From contig NZ_QHKS01000004.1 of NCBI RefSeq assembly GCF_003353175.1, positions 248,001-312,000 of the forward strand: a DNA stretch of 64,000 nt, given 5' to 3'. Below are positions 43,042 through 53,020 of this stretch, one piece after another. The stretch comes from Paraburkholderia lacunae (GTDB lineage: Bacteria; Pseudomonadota; Gammaproteobacteria; Burkholderiales; Burkholderiaceae). The translations under genes and the position numbers were made by a program. The notes under the pieces were generated by a model. That model was given only the letters and a program-made list of their open reading frames with translations, searched no databases and had not been told where the DNA came from. Every line of letters begins with the position of its first letter. Position 1 is the stretch's first letter.

Positions 43042-43943
43042 TGCGCATCTCCGTTCTTGCCGTCGTTACGGTAAAGCTTGATCACCGCCGAAAAGTCCAG
43101 CCGTCCCGCGCCTTTGCTGCTCATCGTCTGATAGAGCTGCTGCGCCAGTGCGCCGAGATACACCGGCTGACGCGCGAATTTCGCGGCGTCGGTGGCGAGG
43201 CCGAGGTCCTTGAGCATCAGATCGGTGCCGAAGCCGCCGGTGTAGCCGCGCGTCGACGGCGCGGTGTCGATCACGCCGGGCATCGGGTTATACGTGTCCG
43301 AACTCCAGCAGCGTCCGGTCGAGGTATTGATGATGCCGCCGAGCACCTTCGTGTCGATGCCGAGCGCCTCGCCGAGCGACATGGCCTCGGCCACCCCCGC
43401 CATCGTGATGCCGAGCACGAGGTTGTTGCAGATCTTCGCGACCTGCCCGGTTCCGGTAGCGCCGCAATGCACGATGTTCTCGCCCATCGCCGACAGCACC
43501 GGCTTGACCTGTTCATACGCGCTCGCGCTGCCGCCGACCATGAATGTCAGCGTGCCCGCCGCCGCGCCGCCGGTGCCGCCCGACACGGGCGCATCGACAA
43601 ACGTGTTGCCGTGTTGCGCGGCCAGTTCGGCGAATGCCTTGACGCTCGCCGGGTCGATCGTGCTCGAATCGATGATGGTCACGCCTTTGGCAATGCCGGC
43701 GAATACGCCGTCGTCCGCCGTCAGCACGCTGCGCACGTGGGCGGCGGCGGGCAGCATCGTGATCACGCATTCGACGTCGCTCGCCGCCGCTTTCGGCGAA
43801 CCCGCCGCCTTGGCGCCCGCCTCGACGAGTGCCTGCACAGCCTGCGCGTTGAGGTCGAACACGTTGACCGCGTGGCCCGCCTTGAGCAGGTTGAGCGCCA
43901 TCGGCGCGCCCATATTGCCGAGTCCGATAAAGCCTATTTTCAT
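43038..43943 (-). CDS. mmsB: 3-hydroxyisobutyrate dehydrogenase
   Basis: The 301-residue enzyme oxidises 3-hydroxyisobutyrate to methylmalonate semialdehyde with NAD. Family motifs are the dinucleotide site MKIGFIGLGNMGAPMALNLL, the substrate motif DAPVSGGTGGAAAGTLTFMV, and the catalytic lysine region GQVAKICNNLVLG. The C-terminal KDLGLATDAAKF is also typical. The start lies behind AGGAGACGACACC. It lies between mmsA and the hydratase. The space before it holds four hairpin repeats. Confidence 0.94.
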   Translation of the reverse strand: MKIGFIGLGNMGAPMALNLLKAGHAVNVFDLNAQAVQALVEAGAKAAGSPKAAASDVECVITMLPAAAHVRSVLTADDGVFAGIAKGVTIIDSSTIDPASVKAFAELAAQHGNTFVDAPVSGGTGGAAAGTLTFMVGGSASAYEQVKPVLSAMGENIVHCGATGTGQVAKICNNLVLGITMAGVAEAMSLGEALGIDTKVLGGIINTSTGRCWSSDTYNPMPGVIDTAPSTRGYTGGFGTDLMLKDLGLATDAAKFARQPVYLGALAQQLYQTMSSKGAGRLDFSAVIKLYRNDGKNGDAQ

Positions 43944-43960
43944 GGTGTCGTCTCCTGTGT

Positions 43961-44149
43961 CGATGGGAGTTAGTGCTTCAGCACTTACTCCCATCCCATG
44001 CAAAGCTCGATGGGAGTTAGTGCTTCAGCACTTACTCCCATCCCATGCAAAGCTCGATGGGGGTTAGCGCTTCAGCGCTTACTCCCATCTCATGCAAAGC
44101 TCGATGGGAGTTGGCGCTTCAGCGCGCTACTCCCATCCCATGCAAAGCA
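43961..44149. repeat. Four tandem 47-bp units, each with an imperfect hairpin
   Basis: Units start at 43961, 44008, 44055 and 44102 (the last has 48 bp). Each contains GGGAGTTAGTGCTTCAGCAC followed by TTACTCCC, which folds into a 12-bp stem with a TTCA loop, then CATCCCATGCAAAGCT. Copies 3 and 4 carry paired changes (GCGCTTCAGCGC) that keep the stem. The array fills the gap between mmsA and mmsB within one operon. Confidence 0.9.
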
Positions 44150-44162
44150 TTAGACCTCCGTA

Positions 44163-45710
44163 TTAGCGCAGGCTGATGGTCGTGTTGACGCCGTCGTTGA
44201 CGGTGTCGTCGTCGAACCAGCGGGCGGTGACGGTCTTCGTCTGCGTATAGAACTGCACGACCTGCTTGCCATACGGCCCAAGGTCGCCGAGCTTCGAGCC
44301 GCGCGAGCCGGTAAAGCTGAAGAACGGCACGGGCACAGGAATCGGAATGTTGATGCCCACCTGGCCGATGTCGATCTCGCTCTGGAATTTGCGCGCCGCC
44401 GCGCCGCTCTGCGTGAACAGGCCGACGCCGTTGCCGAACGGATTGCGGTTGACGAGTTCGATCGCATCGTCGAGCGTGGCGGCGTTCAGAATCAGCAGCA
44501 CCGGCCCGAAGATTTCGGTGCGGTAGATTTCCATCTCGCGGGTAACGCCGCTGAAAATCGTCGGGCCGATGAAGTTGCCTTGCTCGTAGCCCGGCACCTT
44601 CACGCCGCGGCCGTCGAGCGCGAGCGTGGCCCCCTCCTTCACGCCGGCGTCGATCAGGCCGAGAATGCGTTGCTTCGCCGCGCGTGAAACCACCGGGCCG
44701 ATGTCCGTATTCGGTTCGTTGCCGGCGTTCACCTTCAGCGTCTTCGCCTTCGCGACCAGATCGGGCAACCATTGCTGGGCCGCGCCGACCAGCACCACCA
44801 CCGAAGTCGCCATGCAGCGCTGCCCCGCCGCGCCGAAGCCCGCCCCGGCCAGCGCGTTCAAGGTCTGCTCGCGGTTCGCATCGGGCAAAACGACGGCATG
44901 ATTCTTCGCGCCCATCATCGACTGCACGCGCTTGCCGTGTTCGCTGCCGAGGCGATAGACATGCGTGCCGACCGCCGTCGAACCGACGAACGAAATCGCT
45001 TTCACGAGTTCATGCGTGCAGAGCGCGTCGACGACGTCCTTGCCGCCGTGCACGACATTCAGCACGCCCTTCGGAACGCCGGCTTCGAGCGCCAGTTCGA
45101 CCAGCTGCATCGTCGACAACGGATCCTGTTCGGACGGTTTCAGCACGAAGGTATTGCCGCACACGATCGCCATCGGGAACATCCACAGCGGAATCATCGC
45201 CGGGAAATTGAACGGCGTGATGCCGGCGCACACGCCGATCGGTTGGCGCAGCGTGTAGGTATCTACACCACCCGCCACGTTCTCCGCGAATTCCCCTTGC
45301 TGCAACGAGCCGATCGAACAGGCATGCTCGACCACTTCGAGACCGCGGAAGATATCGCCTTCGGCATCGGGAATCGTCTTGCCCTGCTCCGCGCTCAAGG
45401 TCTTCGCGATGCGTGGCATGTGCTCGCGAATCAGCGCCTGGTACTTCAGCATGATGCGCATGCGCGCACCGATCGGCGTGTCTTTCCAGGTGCTGAACGC
45501 AGCGTGCGCGCAGCGGATTGCTTCGTTGACTTCATCCGCGGTGGCGAACGGCACGCGGGCCAGCACCTCTTGCGTGGCCGGATTCACGATGTCGCGCCAC
45601 TCGCGGGTCGTCGATTCGACGAACTCGCCGTTGATCAGCAGTTTGACGGTCGCGGTCTGATTGCTCTGATTGCCTTGATTCCCTGCGTGGTTCGAAGCAG
45701 TTGCGCTCAT
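44163..45710 (-). CDS. mmsA: Methylmalonate-semialdehyde dehydrogenase (CoA-acylating)
   Basis: The 515-residue aldehyde dehydrogenase converts methylmalonate semialdehyde to propionyl-CoA. It has the MmsA-specific region PIGVCAGITPFNFPAMIPLW, KPSEQDP, the NAD loop FVGSTAVGTHVYRLG, the catalytic Cys299 in GAAGQRCMA and the C-terminal PVPFFSFTGSRGSKLGDLGP. The first 20 residues are an Asn/Gln-rich tail (NHAGNQGNQSNQ), longer than usual. The ATG at 45710 follows AGGAGTTTCAAC. It precedes mmsB, separated by the hairpin repeats. Confidence 0.94.
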   Translation of the reverse strand: MSATASNHAGNQGNQSNQTATVKLLINGEFVESTTREWRDIVNPATQEVLARVPFATADEVNEAIRCAHAAFSTWKDTPIGARMRIMLKYQALIREHMPRIAKTLSAEQGKTIPDAEGDIFRGLEVVEHACSIGSLQQGEFAENVAGGVDTYTLRQPIGVCAGITPFNFPAMIPLWMFPMAIVCGNTFVLKPSEQDPLSTMQLVELALEAGVPKGVLNVVHGGKDVVDALCTHELVKAISFVGSTAVGTHVYRLGSEHGKRVQSMMGAKNHAVVLPDANREQTLNALAGAGFGAAGQRCMATSVVVLVGAAQQWLPDLVAKAKTLKVNAGNEPNTDIGPVVSRAAKQRILGLIDAGVKEGATLALDGRGVKVPGYEQGNFIGPTIFSGVTREMEIYRTEIFGPVLLILNAATLDDAIELVNRNPFGNGVGLFTQSGAAARKFQSEIDIGQVGINIPIPVPVPFFSFTGSRGSKLGDLGPYGKQVVQFYTQTKTVTARWFDDDTVNDGVNTTISLR

Positions 45711-45775
45711 GTTGAAACTCCTGTGCAGTGGCCGCGGGGCGGCCGGACAGTGACTGAAAATTCGAAATGGAACAA

Positions 45776-47467
45776 TCAACGCAGGTCCGGGAAGTCCTCT
45801 TCCCAGTACTCGCCCGGCAGACGCGCGGGCTCGGCCTCGCGTTCCATTTCGCGGCGCCGCAATTCGACGCGGCGGATCTTTCCGGAGATGGTTTTCGGCA
45901 GCTCGCTGAATTGCAGGCGGCGAATCCGCTTATACGGTGCGAGTTTTTCGCGCGAAAACGCGAACACGGCGCGCGCCAGTTCCGGACCGGCCTCGTAGCC
46001 TTGCCGCACGGTCACGAACGCCTTGGGCACTGACAAACGCAGCGCATCCGCACTCGGCACCACGGCCGCTTCGCCGATTGCCTCGTGTTCGATCAGCACG
46101 CTTTCGAGTTCGAACGGACTCAGCCGGTAATCGGACGATTTGAAGACGTCGTCGGCGCGGCCGACGTAGACGTAGTAGCCGTCGTCGCGGCGCAGCGCGA
46201 CGTCCGACGTGCGGTACAAACCGTTGCGCATCGCCTGCGCGGTCGCATTGGCGTTATTCGCGTAGCCGGTCATCAGGCCGAGCGGTCGTGCGGTCAAAAG
46301 CAGCGCGATCTCGCCTTCGGTCACGGATTGATCGTCGGCATCGATCAGTTCGATCCTGTAGCCCGGCAACGGGCGCCCCATCGAACCCGGCACCACCGGC
46401 TGGCCCGGCGAATTGCCGATCTGGCAGGTGGTTTCGGTCTGGCCGAAACCGTCGCGGATCGTGATGCCCCACGCGTGCTTCACCCGCTCGATGACCTCGG
46501 GATTCAACGGCTCGCCCGCGCCGACGATCTCGCGCAGCTTCACCGGATAGTCGGCGAGATGCTCCTGCACCAGCATGCGCCAGACGGTCGGCGGCGCGCA
46601 GAGCGTGGTGACGTTGAAGCGCACCAGCACGTTGAGCGTATCTTTCGGCACGAAGCGCGGGAAGTTGAACACGAATACGCAGGCCTGCGCATTCCACGGC
46701 GCGAAAAAGCAGCTCCACGCGTGCTTGGCCCAGCCCGGTGAGCTGATATTCCAATGGATGTCGTTCGGTTGCAGGCCGATCCAGTACATCGTCGACAGAT
46801 GACCGACCGGATAGCTCTGGTGCGTATGCTCGACCAGTTTCGGCTTGGACGTCGTGCCCGAGGTGAAGTACAGCAGCAGCGGATCGGTGGCGCGCGTGAC
46901 GCCTTCGGGCGTGAATTGCGGCGATGCGTCATAGGCGGCGGCCAGGTCGATCCAGCCGTCGCGCGGCGCGCCCACTGAAAGACGGGTGAGCGGCACTTCG
47001 AGCGTGTCGAACTTGGCCAACTCCGCGCTATCCACCACGACGAATTTCGCGCCGCCGATCTGCACACGGTCGCGCACATCGTCGGCGGAAAGCTGGGTGG
47101 TGGCGGGCAACACGATCGCGCCGAGCTTCATGGCCGCAAGCATCACGTCCCATAGTTCGACGCGGTTCGGCAGCATCAGCAGCAGGCGGTCGCCTCGCCC
47201 CACGCCCACACCGCGCAGAAAGTTCGCCATGCGTGCCGAGCGCTCCGACATCTGCGCATAGGACAACCGCAGACCCTCGCTCGCCGGATCGTCGACGATC
47301 CAGAGCGCCGGATTGTCGTTGTTTCGCGCGACCACGTCGAAATAGTCGAGCGCCCAGTTGAACTCGTCCAGTACCGGCCACGCGAATTCGCGGTATGCAC
47401 GGTCGTAGTCGGTTCGATGGCGCAACAACAGGTCACGCGCGTCGAAAAAGCTCTTCGCTGCAGTCAT
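45776..47467 (-). CDS. Acyl-CoA synthetase (AMP-forming)
   Basis: The 563-residue adenylating enzyme has the P-loop-like motif LLLYFTSGTTSKPKLVEHTH, the A5-type motif DGFGQTETTC, YRTSDVALRRDDGYYVYVGR with the ribose-binding Asp, and the C-terminal lysine motif PKTISGKIRRVELR. It resembles medium-chain or acetyl-CoA-synthetase-like ligases (acs/acsM group). It activates a carboxylic acid to its CoA ester, probably isobutyrate or another branched acid feeding the pathway. It lies 65 bases upstream of mmsA. A second hairpin-repeat block lies between it and the acyl-CoA dehydrogenase. Confidence 0.88.
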   Translation of the reverse strand: MTAAKSFFDARDLLLRHRTDYDRAYREFAWPVLDEFNWALDYFDVVARNNDNPALWIVDDPASEGLRLSYAQMSERSARMANFLRGVGVGRGDRLLLMLPNRVELWDVMLAAMKLGAIVLPATTQLSADDVRDRVQIGGAKFVVVDSAELAKFDTLEVPLTRLSVGAPRDGWIDLAAAYDASPQFTPEGVTRATDPLLLYFTSGTTSKPKLVEHTHQSYPVGHLSTMYWIGLQPNDIHWNISSPGWAKHAWSCFFAPWNAQACVFVFNFPRFVPKDTLNVLVRFNVTTLCAPPTVWRMLVQEHLADYPVKLREIVGAGEPLNPEVIERVKHAWGITIRDGFGQTETTCQIGNSPGQPVVPGSMGRPLPGYRIELIDADDQSVTEGEIALLLTARPLGLMTGYANNANATAQAMRNGLYRTSDVALRRDDGYYVYVGRADDVFKSSDYRLSPFELESVLIEHEAIGEAAVVPSADALRLSVPKAFVTVRQGYEAGPELARAVFAFSREKLAPYKRIRRLQFSELPKTISGKIRRVELRRREMEREAEPARLPGEYWEEDFPDLR

Positions 47468-47480
47468 CGTCGTCTCCTTG

Positions 47481-47620
47481 TCGACCGGAGTTGGCGCTTT
47501 AGCGCCTACTCCGGTCCCATGCTGAGGCTGCCTGGAGTTAGTGCTTCAGCACTTACTCCAGGCCCGCAGCTGTCGACCGGAGTTGGCGCTTTAGCACCTA
47601 CTCTGGTCCCATGCAAAGCT
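47481..47620. repeat. Three hairpin units related to the block at 43961
   Basis: Units of the form CCGGAGTTGGCGCTTTAGCG followed by CCTACTCCGG occur at about 47484, 47532 and 47577, linked by CCCATGC segments as in the other array. The middle unit is TGGAGTTAGTGCTTCAGCAC with TTACTCCA. Stems are conserved although their end bases differ. The block lies between the acyl-CoA dehydrogenase and the acyl-CoA synthetase genes. Confidence 0.8.
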
Positions 47621-47690
47621 AGGCGCGGCGTGCGCACCGCTATTGCGTTATCTGGCAACCCATTCTGCGCTCAACGGCCCGTGTTTTCCT

Positions 47691-48824
47691 TCAAACGTGG
47701 CGCGCGATCACCATACGCTGGACTTCGCTGGTTCCTTCGTAAATCTGCGTAATGCGAGCGTCGCGGTAATGGCGCTCCACCGCATAATCCTCGAGATAGC
47801 CGTAACCGCCGTGAATCTGGATCGCGTTCGAGCAGATCTCCTCGGCCAGCTCCGACGCGAACAGCTTCGCCTGCGACGCCTCCGACAAGCACGGCCTACC
47901 TTCCGTGCGCAGCCGCGCCGCGTGATGCACGAGCAGCCGCGCGGCGTTCAAACGCGTTGCCATATCGGCGAGCATGTTGGCGATGGTCTGGTGATCCTTC
48001 AGCGCCTTGCCGAACTGGATGCGTTCGTTCGCATAGAGACGCGCGGCGTCGAACGCGGCCCGCGCAATGCCGACCGCCTGGGCGGCGATGCCGATGCGCC
48101 CGCCTTCGAGATTCGACAGCGCGATGCGCAAGCCCTCGCCCGGCTCGCCGAGCAGATTGGCTTCGGGCACGGTGCAGTCGTCGAGCGAAATCGGGCAAGT
48201 GTCGGACGCACGAATGCCGAGCTTGTGTTCCGGCTTGCCGACCTTGAAGCCCGGTGTATCGGTCGGCACGATAAAGGCCGACAAGCCACGCTTGCCGCGC
48301 TCCGGATCGGTGACGGCGAACACGATCGCAATGTCGGCGCGCGCGCCGTTGGTCACGAACTGCTTGCTGCCGTTGAGAATCCACTTGCCGTCGCGCAGCA
48401 CGGCGCGGGTGCGCAGATTGTTCGCCTCCGAGCCGGCTTGCGGCTCGGTCAGGCAGAACGCGCCGATGCGGCGGCCGGCGGCGAGATCGTGCAGATAGCG
48501 GTCTTTCTGCGCATCCGTGCCGAAGTTCAGAATCGGCCCGCATCCGACCGAGTTGTGCACGCTCATCAGCGTCGCGCACGCGGCGCAGCCGGCGGCGATC
48601 TCTTCGAGCGCGAGTGCATAGGCCACGTAGTCGGTATAGGAGCCGCCCCATTCGGACGGCACGATCATGCCGAGAAAACCGAGCTCGCCCATTTGCGCAA
48701 CGACCTCCGCGGGCAGCTTCGCGTCGCGGTCCCACTGCGCGGCGTTCGGTGCGAGGCGCTCGGAGGCGAAGTCGCGCGCGGCGTCGCGGATCATGCGTTG
48801 TTCGTCGGAGTAGAAATGGTCCAT
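47691..48824 (-). CDS. Acyl-CoA dehydrogenase (isobutyryl-CoA type)
   Basis: The 377-residue flavoenzyme has the helical N-terminus [20 protein letters not shown], the flavin-site motif [20 protein letters not shown], a substrate loop with [20 protein letters not shown], and the C-terminal [20 protein letters not shown] followed by [13 protein letters not shown], which bears the catalytic Glu region. The context, first gene of the operon with mmsA, mmsB, hydratase and hydrolase, indicates isobutyryl-CoA as substrate. A much longer open frame extends upstream to 50222 but has no coding character. Confidence 0.92.
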   Translation of the reverse strand: MDHFYSDEQRMIRDAARDFASERLAPNAAQWDRDAKLPAEVVAQMGELGFLGMIVPSEWGGSYTDYVAYALALEEIAAGCAACATLMSVHNSVGCGPILNFGTDAQKDRYLHDLAAGRRIGAFCLTEPQAGSEANNLRTRAVLRDGKWILNGSKQFVTNGARADIAIVFAVTDPERGKRGLSAFIVPTDTPGFKVGKPEHKLGIRASDTCPISLDDCTVPEANLLGEPGEGLRIALSNLEGGRIGIAAQAVGIARAAFDAARLYANERIQFGKALKDHQTIANMLADMATRLNAARLLVHHAARLRTEGRPCLSEASQAKLFASELAEEICSNAIQIHGGYGYLEDYAVERHYRDARITQIYEGTSEVQRMVIARHV

Positions 48825-49094
48825 GGGCTCGATCCTGTCTTTTGCGTCTGCTCGCGCCTCCGGTGTGGCCTCCGGCTCGCGAAAAGGTTGAGGCAAGTGT
48901 AGGCAAGCGGCTGGACAGGTTCGATGCTCAGCCCGATCATTCTGGCTGAGCGCATTTGCCATACTGGTACTATGCAAGCCCGATTCGGGACGCCACTTCA
49001 ACGGCCTGGCGACTCGCCACAGGGAAAACACTGAGCGCAATTGCCAGATATGCCGGATGCGCCAGACACGCCAGACCAGACACGCCGGACACTC

Positions 49095-50132
49095 ATGAGA
49101 AACGATAAGGGCACGATTTCCGTCAGCCTGGTCGAGGAGACGCTGGCGCTGGCGCGCGCCCGCGGTCTCGATGCGCTGCCGATCGCCGAAGCCGCCGGCA
49201 TCGCGCCGCCGATGCTGGCGTCGCCGAAGAGCCGGGTGTCGTCGGCGCAATACGGCGCGCTGTGGGCCGGCATCGCCCGCGCACTCGACGACGAATTCTT
49301 CGGCCAGGACTCGCATCCGATGAAAAGCGGCAGCTTCATCGCGATGACGCAGACCGCGCTCACCGCGCGTAACGGCGCGCAGGCGCTCGCGCGCACGGTC
49401 GGCTTCATGCGGCTGGTGCTGGACGACCTGGGCGCGCGGATCGAGACGAACGCGCAACGCGTGCGGCTCAGATTCACGGAACGCGAAGGTGCGCCGCCGC
49501 CCAGGATGTTCGCCTACGCGACCTACTTCATCGTCGTGTACGGCCTGTTGTGCTGGCTGGTCGGGCGGCGCATTCCGCTGCTCGAAGCGCGCTTTCGCTG
49601 CGCGGCGCCGCCCGCCGCGCATGAATACCGCCTGATGTTCTGCGACGACATGACGTTCGATCAGCCCGAATCCTATGTGGACCTGGCGCCGGCGTTTCTC
49701 GAACTGCCGGTTATCCAGACGGCGAAGTCGGTGAAGCCGTTCCTGCGCGACGCGCCCGGCAGTTTCATCGTCAAGTATCGCAATCCGGGTTCGGTCGCCG
49801 CGCGTGTACGCAAGCTGCTGCGCGCGCTGCCGATGGCCGGCTGGCCCGCCGCCGATCAGATGGCGCAGCGCCTGAACGTCGCCGAGGCCACGATGCGGCG
49901 GCGTCTGAAACAGGAGGGCTACACGTATCAATCGATCAAGGACGACTTGCGGCGCGACATCGCAATCGGCGAATTGCAGAGCACCGGCCGCACCATCGCC
50001 GACATCGCCGCCGCGGTCGGTTTTGCCGAACCGAGCGCGTTTCATCGCGCGTTTCGCAAGTGGACCGGCATGCGGCCGGCCGATTACCGGCCGGCGCGCA
50101 CGGACTTCACGCGCCGCGCGGAATCGGACTAA
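49095..50132 (+). CDS. AraC family transcriptional regulator
   Basis: The 345-residue protein has an N-terminal arabinose-binding-like domain of the OruR/ArgR type (residues 1-230, with [20 protein letters not shown] and [19 protein letters not shown]). A C-terminal double helix-turn-helix follows: [20 protein letters not shown], then [20 protein letters not shown] and [12 protein letters not shown]. It is divergent from the valine operon and probably activates it in response to a pathway intermediate. ATG 49095 is chosen on homology; an in-frame ATG at 49041 adds a Pro/Asp repeat. Neither has a strong ribosome site. Confidence 0.87.
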   Translation: MRNDKGTISVSLVEETLALARARGLDALPIAEAAGIAPPMLASPKSRVSSAQYGALWAGIARALDDEFFGQDSHPMKSGSFIAMTQTALTARNGAQALARTVGFMRLVLDDLGARIETNAQRVRLRFTEREGAPPPRMFAYATYFIVVYGLLCWLVGRRIPLLEARFRCAAPPAAHEYRLMFCDDMTFDQPESYVDLAPAFLELPVIQTAKSVKPFLRDAPGSFIVKYRNPGSVAARVRKLLRALPMAGWPAADQMAQRLNVAEATMRRRLKQEGYTYQSIKDDLRRDIAIGELQSTGRTIADIAAAVGFAEPSAFHRAFRKWTGMRPADYRPARTDFTRRAESD

Positions 50133-50214
50133 GCTGTAAGAAGCAGGCCAGCCTTTTAGGGGTTCCGGCCCGCGCCGGTCGATACCCGTCGACGCGGCGT
50201 GACGGCCGTCAGCG

Positions 50215-51777
50215 ATGAGCACGTATCAGCGTCTCCCGTTCCGGCAGTCCGGTCCACATCGTCCGCTTATCCGCGGCGCGATCGTGGGCCGGTTGGTGCG
50301 CGGCATCACCGCGTTCGGCGTACTGTTGGCGTTTGCAGCCGCGCTCCCCGTCGCCCACCCGCCGCTTCAGGCCGCCGCAGCGCCCAATGAAATCGTCGTG
50401 ATTCCGGTGAACGGCGCGATCGGTCCGGCCAGCGCCGATTTCATCGTGCGCGGCCTGCAGCGGGCAGCCGACGAACACGCCCAGCTTGCCGTGCTGCAAC
50501 TCGACACGCCAGGCGGGCTGGATACGTCGATGCGGCAGATCATCAAGGCCATTCTCGGCTCGCCGGTGCCGGTCGCGACCTTCATCAGCCCGAGCGGCGC
50601 GCGGGCGGCGAGCGCCGGCACCTACATCGTGTACGCCAGCCACATCGCGGCCATGGCGCCGGGCACCAATCTCGGCGCGGCGACGCCCGTGCAGTTGGGC
50701 ATCGGCGGTGCGGAGCCGCCAGCCGGAGCACCGGGGACACCCGGCATGCCCGGCACACCCCGAACTGCGCCCGCGACGCCGGCCTCGACCAGTGCGGCAA
50801 GCTCGGCCGCGCCAGCCAGCGCCGCAAGCGGCGCGTTGCCGCTCGACACGCAATCGACCGAACTGCGCAAACAGGTCCACGACGCCGCCGCCTACATCCG
50901 CGGCCTCGCGCAAATGCGCGGGCGCAATACGGACTGGGCCGAACGCGCGGTGCGCGAAGCCGTCAGCCTGTCGGCGAGCGATGCGCTCGCGCTGCACGTC
51001 GTCGATCTGATTGCGCGCGACGTGCCCGACCTGCTGCACCAGGTCGACGGCCGCACGATCAACACGATCCGCGGCAACGTCAAACTCAGCACCACCGGCG
51101 CGCCGGTCGTCACGCTCGAAGCCGACTGGCGCAGCCACTTCCTCGCGGTCATCACCGACCCGAACGTCGCGCTGATTCTGCTGATGCTGGGCATGTACGG
51201 CCTGTTCTTCGAATTCGCCAACCCGGGCTTCGTGCTGCCCGGCGTGGTCGGCGCGATCAGTCTGCTGATCGGGCTCTTCGCGATGCAAATGCTGCCGATC
51301 AACTACGTCGGCTTGAGCCTGATCTTTCTCGGCATCGCGTTCCTGATCGCCGAAGCGTTTTTGCCGACCTTCGGCTCGCTGGGCTTCGGCGGCGTGGTGG
51401 CGTTCGTGATCGGCGCGATGATGCTGATCGATACCGATGTGCCCGGCTACGGCATTCCGCTGCCGATGATCGCCGCCGTCGTGGTGTTCAGCGTCGCCTT
51501 CGTGTTCGCGGTGTCGAGCGTCGCGTTGCGCGCGCGACGCCGGCCCGTGGTGACCGGCTCGGAAGCGATGGTCGGCAGTCTCGGCATTGTGCTCGACGGC
51601 GGCCTGCTGCCGGACGGCGGCACGGTGGCCGGCTGGGCGCGTGTGCACGGCGAACGCTGGCGGGTGTCCAGCGCGGCACCGCTCGCGGCGGGTCGGGCGG
51701 TGCGCGTCACCGCGCGGCACGGACTGACGCTGACCGTGGAGCCCGCGGAAGCAATACAACAAGGAGAACGCTCATGA
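50215..51777 (+). CDS. NfeD family membrane serine protease
   Basis: The 520-residue protein has an N-terminal membrane segment (residues 28-50). A ClpP-like protease domain follows with [15 protein letters not shown] and the nucleophile Ser133 in [14 protein letters not shown], then several helices (about 318-440) and a C-terminal OB-fold NfeD domain. The presumed catalytic Lys lies near residue 219. Between Ser and Lys sits a Pro/Ala/Thr/Ser-rich insertion (about residues 163-212). Family members cut the C-terminus of stomatin-like proteins; the slipin gene overlaps the 3' end by four bases. Confidence 0.9.
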   Translation: MSTYQRLPFRQSGPHRPLIRGAIVGRLVRGITAFGVLLAFAAALPVAHPPLQAAAAPNEIVVIPVNGAIGPASADFIVRGLQRAADEHAQLAVLQLDTPGGLDTSMRQIIKAILGSPVPVATFISPSGARAASAGTYIVYASHIAAMAPGTNLGAATPVQLGIGGAEPPAGAPGTPGMPGTPRTAPATPASTSAASSAAPASAASGALPLDTQSTELRKQVHDAAAYIRGLAQMRGRNTDWAERAVREAVSLSASDALALHVVDLIARDVPDLLHQVDGRTINTIRGNVKLSTTGAPVVTLEADWRSHFLAVITDPNVALILLMLGMYGLFFEFANPGFVLPGVVGAISLLIGLFAMQMLPINYVGLSLIFLGIAFLIAEAFLPTFGSLGFGGVVAFVIGAMMLIDTDVPGYGIPLPMIAAVVVFSVAFVFAVSSVALRARRRPVVTGSEAMVGSLGIVLDGGLLPDGGTVAGWARVHGERWRVSSAAPLAAGRAVRVTARHGLTLTVEPAEAIQQGERS

Positions 51778-52547
51778 TCGGTTTCACATTCGGCTTCAGC
51801 AGCATTCTGATTCTGCTGGCGATCATCCTGATCGCTTCGGCGATACGGATTTTCAGGGAATACGAACGCGGCGTCGTCTTCATGCTCGGGCGCTTCTGGA
51901 AGGTCAAGGGGCCCGGGCTCGTGCTGATCATCCCGATCGTGCAACAGGTGGTGCGGATGGATCTGCGCACCGTCGTGTTCGATGTGCCGCCGCAAGACGT
52001 GATCACGCGCGACAACGTCTCGGTGAAGGTCAACGCGGTGGTGTATTTCCGCGTCGTCGATCCGGAGAAAGCGGTGATCCAGGTGGCGCGCTACTTCGAA
52101 GCGACCAGCCAGTTGTCGCAGACCACGCTGCGCGCGGTGCTCGGCAAGCACGAACTCGACGAACTGCTGGCCGAGCGCGAGCAGCTGAACGCCGACATCC
52201 AGAAAGTGCTCGACGCCCAGACCGACGCATGGGGCATCAAGGTGTCGATCGTCGAGATCAAGCACGTGGACATCAACGAAACCATGATTCGCGCGATTGC
52301 GCGCCAGGCCGAGGCCGAGCGCGAACGGCGCGCCAAGGTGATTCACGCGGAAGGCGAATTGCAGGCCTCGCAGCATTTGCTGGAAGCGGCGCAGACCCTC
52401 TCGAAGCAGCCGCAGGCGATGCAGTTGCGCTATCTGCAAACCCTCACGACGATTGCCGCCGACAAGAACTCGACCATCGTGTTTCCGCTGCCGGTCGATC
52501 TGCTGACTGCGGTGCTGGATCGCCTCGGCAAGCCGTCGCAGTCGTGA
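51774..52547 (+). CDS. Slipin/stomatin-like SPFH protein
   Basis: The 257-residue protein has one N-terminal membrane helix (residues 7-25) and a band-7 domain with [40 protein letters not shown] and [21 protein letters not shown] coiled-coil region ([20 protein letters not shown]) and a hydrophobic C-terminus with [12 protein letters not shown] follow. Stomatins form membrane scaffolds, and the last segment is the usual cleavage site of the NfeD partner protease encoded upstream. Confidence 0.93.
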   Translation: MIGFTFGFSSILILLAIILIASAIRIFREYERGVVFMLGRFWKVKGPGLVLIIPIVQQVVRMDLRTVVFDVPPQDVITRDNVSVKVNAVVYFRVVDPEKAVIQVARYFEATSQLSQTTLRAVLGKHELDELLAEREQLNADIQKVLDAQTDAWGIKVSIVEIKHVDINETMIRAIARQAEAERERRAKVIHAEGELQASQHLLEAAQTLSKQPQAMQLRYLQTLTTIAADKNSTIVFPLPVDLLTAVLDRLGKPSQS

Positions 52548-52676
52548 GCCGCGGGTCGCTTTGGGTCGCTTTGGATCGCTGGATGAAATAGTCCATTGCC
52601 TTGCATCGCCTTACTCGAAAGGCAGGTGAAAACTAGAATACGGGGGTCTTGGATAACCGCTCCACAGGAGCCAGTC

Positions 52677-52937
52677 ATGAAAACCGTTTCTCGAGTTGGA
52701 CTCGGCGCGCTGCTCGCCGCCGTTTTTATGAGCGCTGCGGTCGCGCAGACCTCGGCGCGGCCTTACGATCCGTCGGCGCCGAAAACACGTGCCGAAGTGA
52801 AAGCCGATCTGGCCGCATGGCGCGCCGCCGGCTACGATCCGCTCGACTGGATCAACTACCCGGACAACGCGCAACGCGCGGGCCGCATCGTCGCCGCGCG
52901 GCGGGCGCAGGGAGCAGGTGGGAGCATGACGCAGTAA
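52677..52937 (+). CDS. DUF4148 small secreted protein
   Basis: The 86-residue protein has a signal peptide (residues 1-24, ending AVAQ) and the short DUF4148 pattern TRAEVKADLAAWRAAGYDP, followed by the DWINYPDNAQRAGRIVAARR segment. Many paralogues exist in Burkholderia genomes; the function is unknown. The ATG follows CAGGAGCCAGTC. It is monocistronic, with the slipin gene upstream and a low-complexity intergenic repeat downstream. Confidence 0.85.
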   Translation: MKTVSRVGLGALLAAVFMSAAVAQTSARPYDPSAPKTRAEVKADLAAWRAAGYDPLDWINYPDNAQRAGRIVAARRAQGAGGSMTQ

Positions 52938-53020
52938 ATGAGGCTTGACCGCGGCATACCGGGCCGCCCGCGATTGCAATGACCGCGGGCGACATCGGCC
53001 TTGCGTGCCACGCGGATGAG

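Noticed and set aside
43961..44149. Regular repeats that could be mistaken for a CRISPR array
   Set aside because: The 47-bp units are contiguous without unique spacers, contain internal hairpins and are not near cas genes.
48825..50222. Upstream extension of the acyl-CoA dehydrogenase frame to 843 codons
   Set aside because: The extra part is antisense to the AraC regulator; the real enzyme starts with MDHFYSDEQ at 48824.
50209..51762. Long minus-strand frame of 517 codons opposite the NfeD gene
   Set aside because: It is Asp/His/Arg-rich with no family features and lies exactly antisense to a well-supported gene; it is a high-GC shadow.
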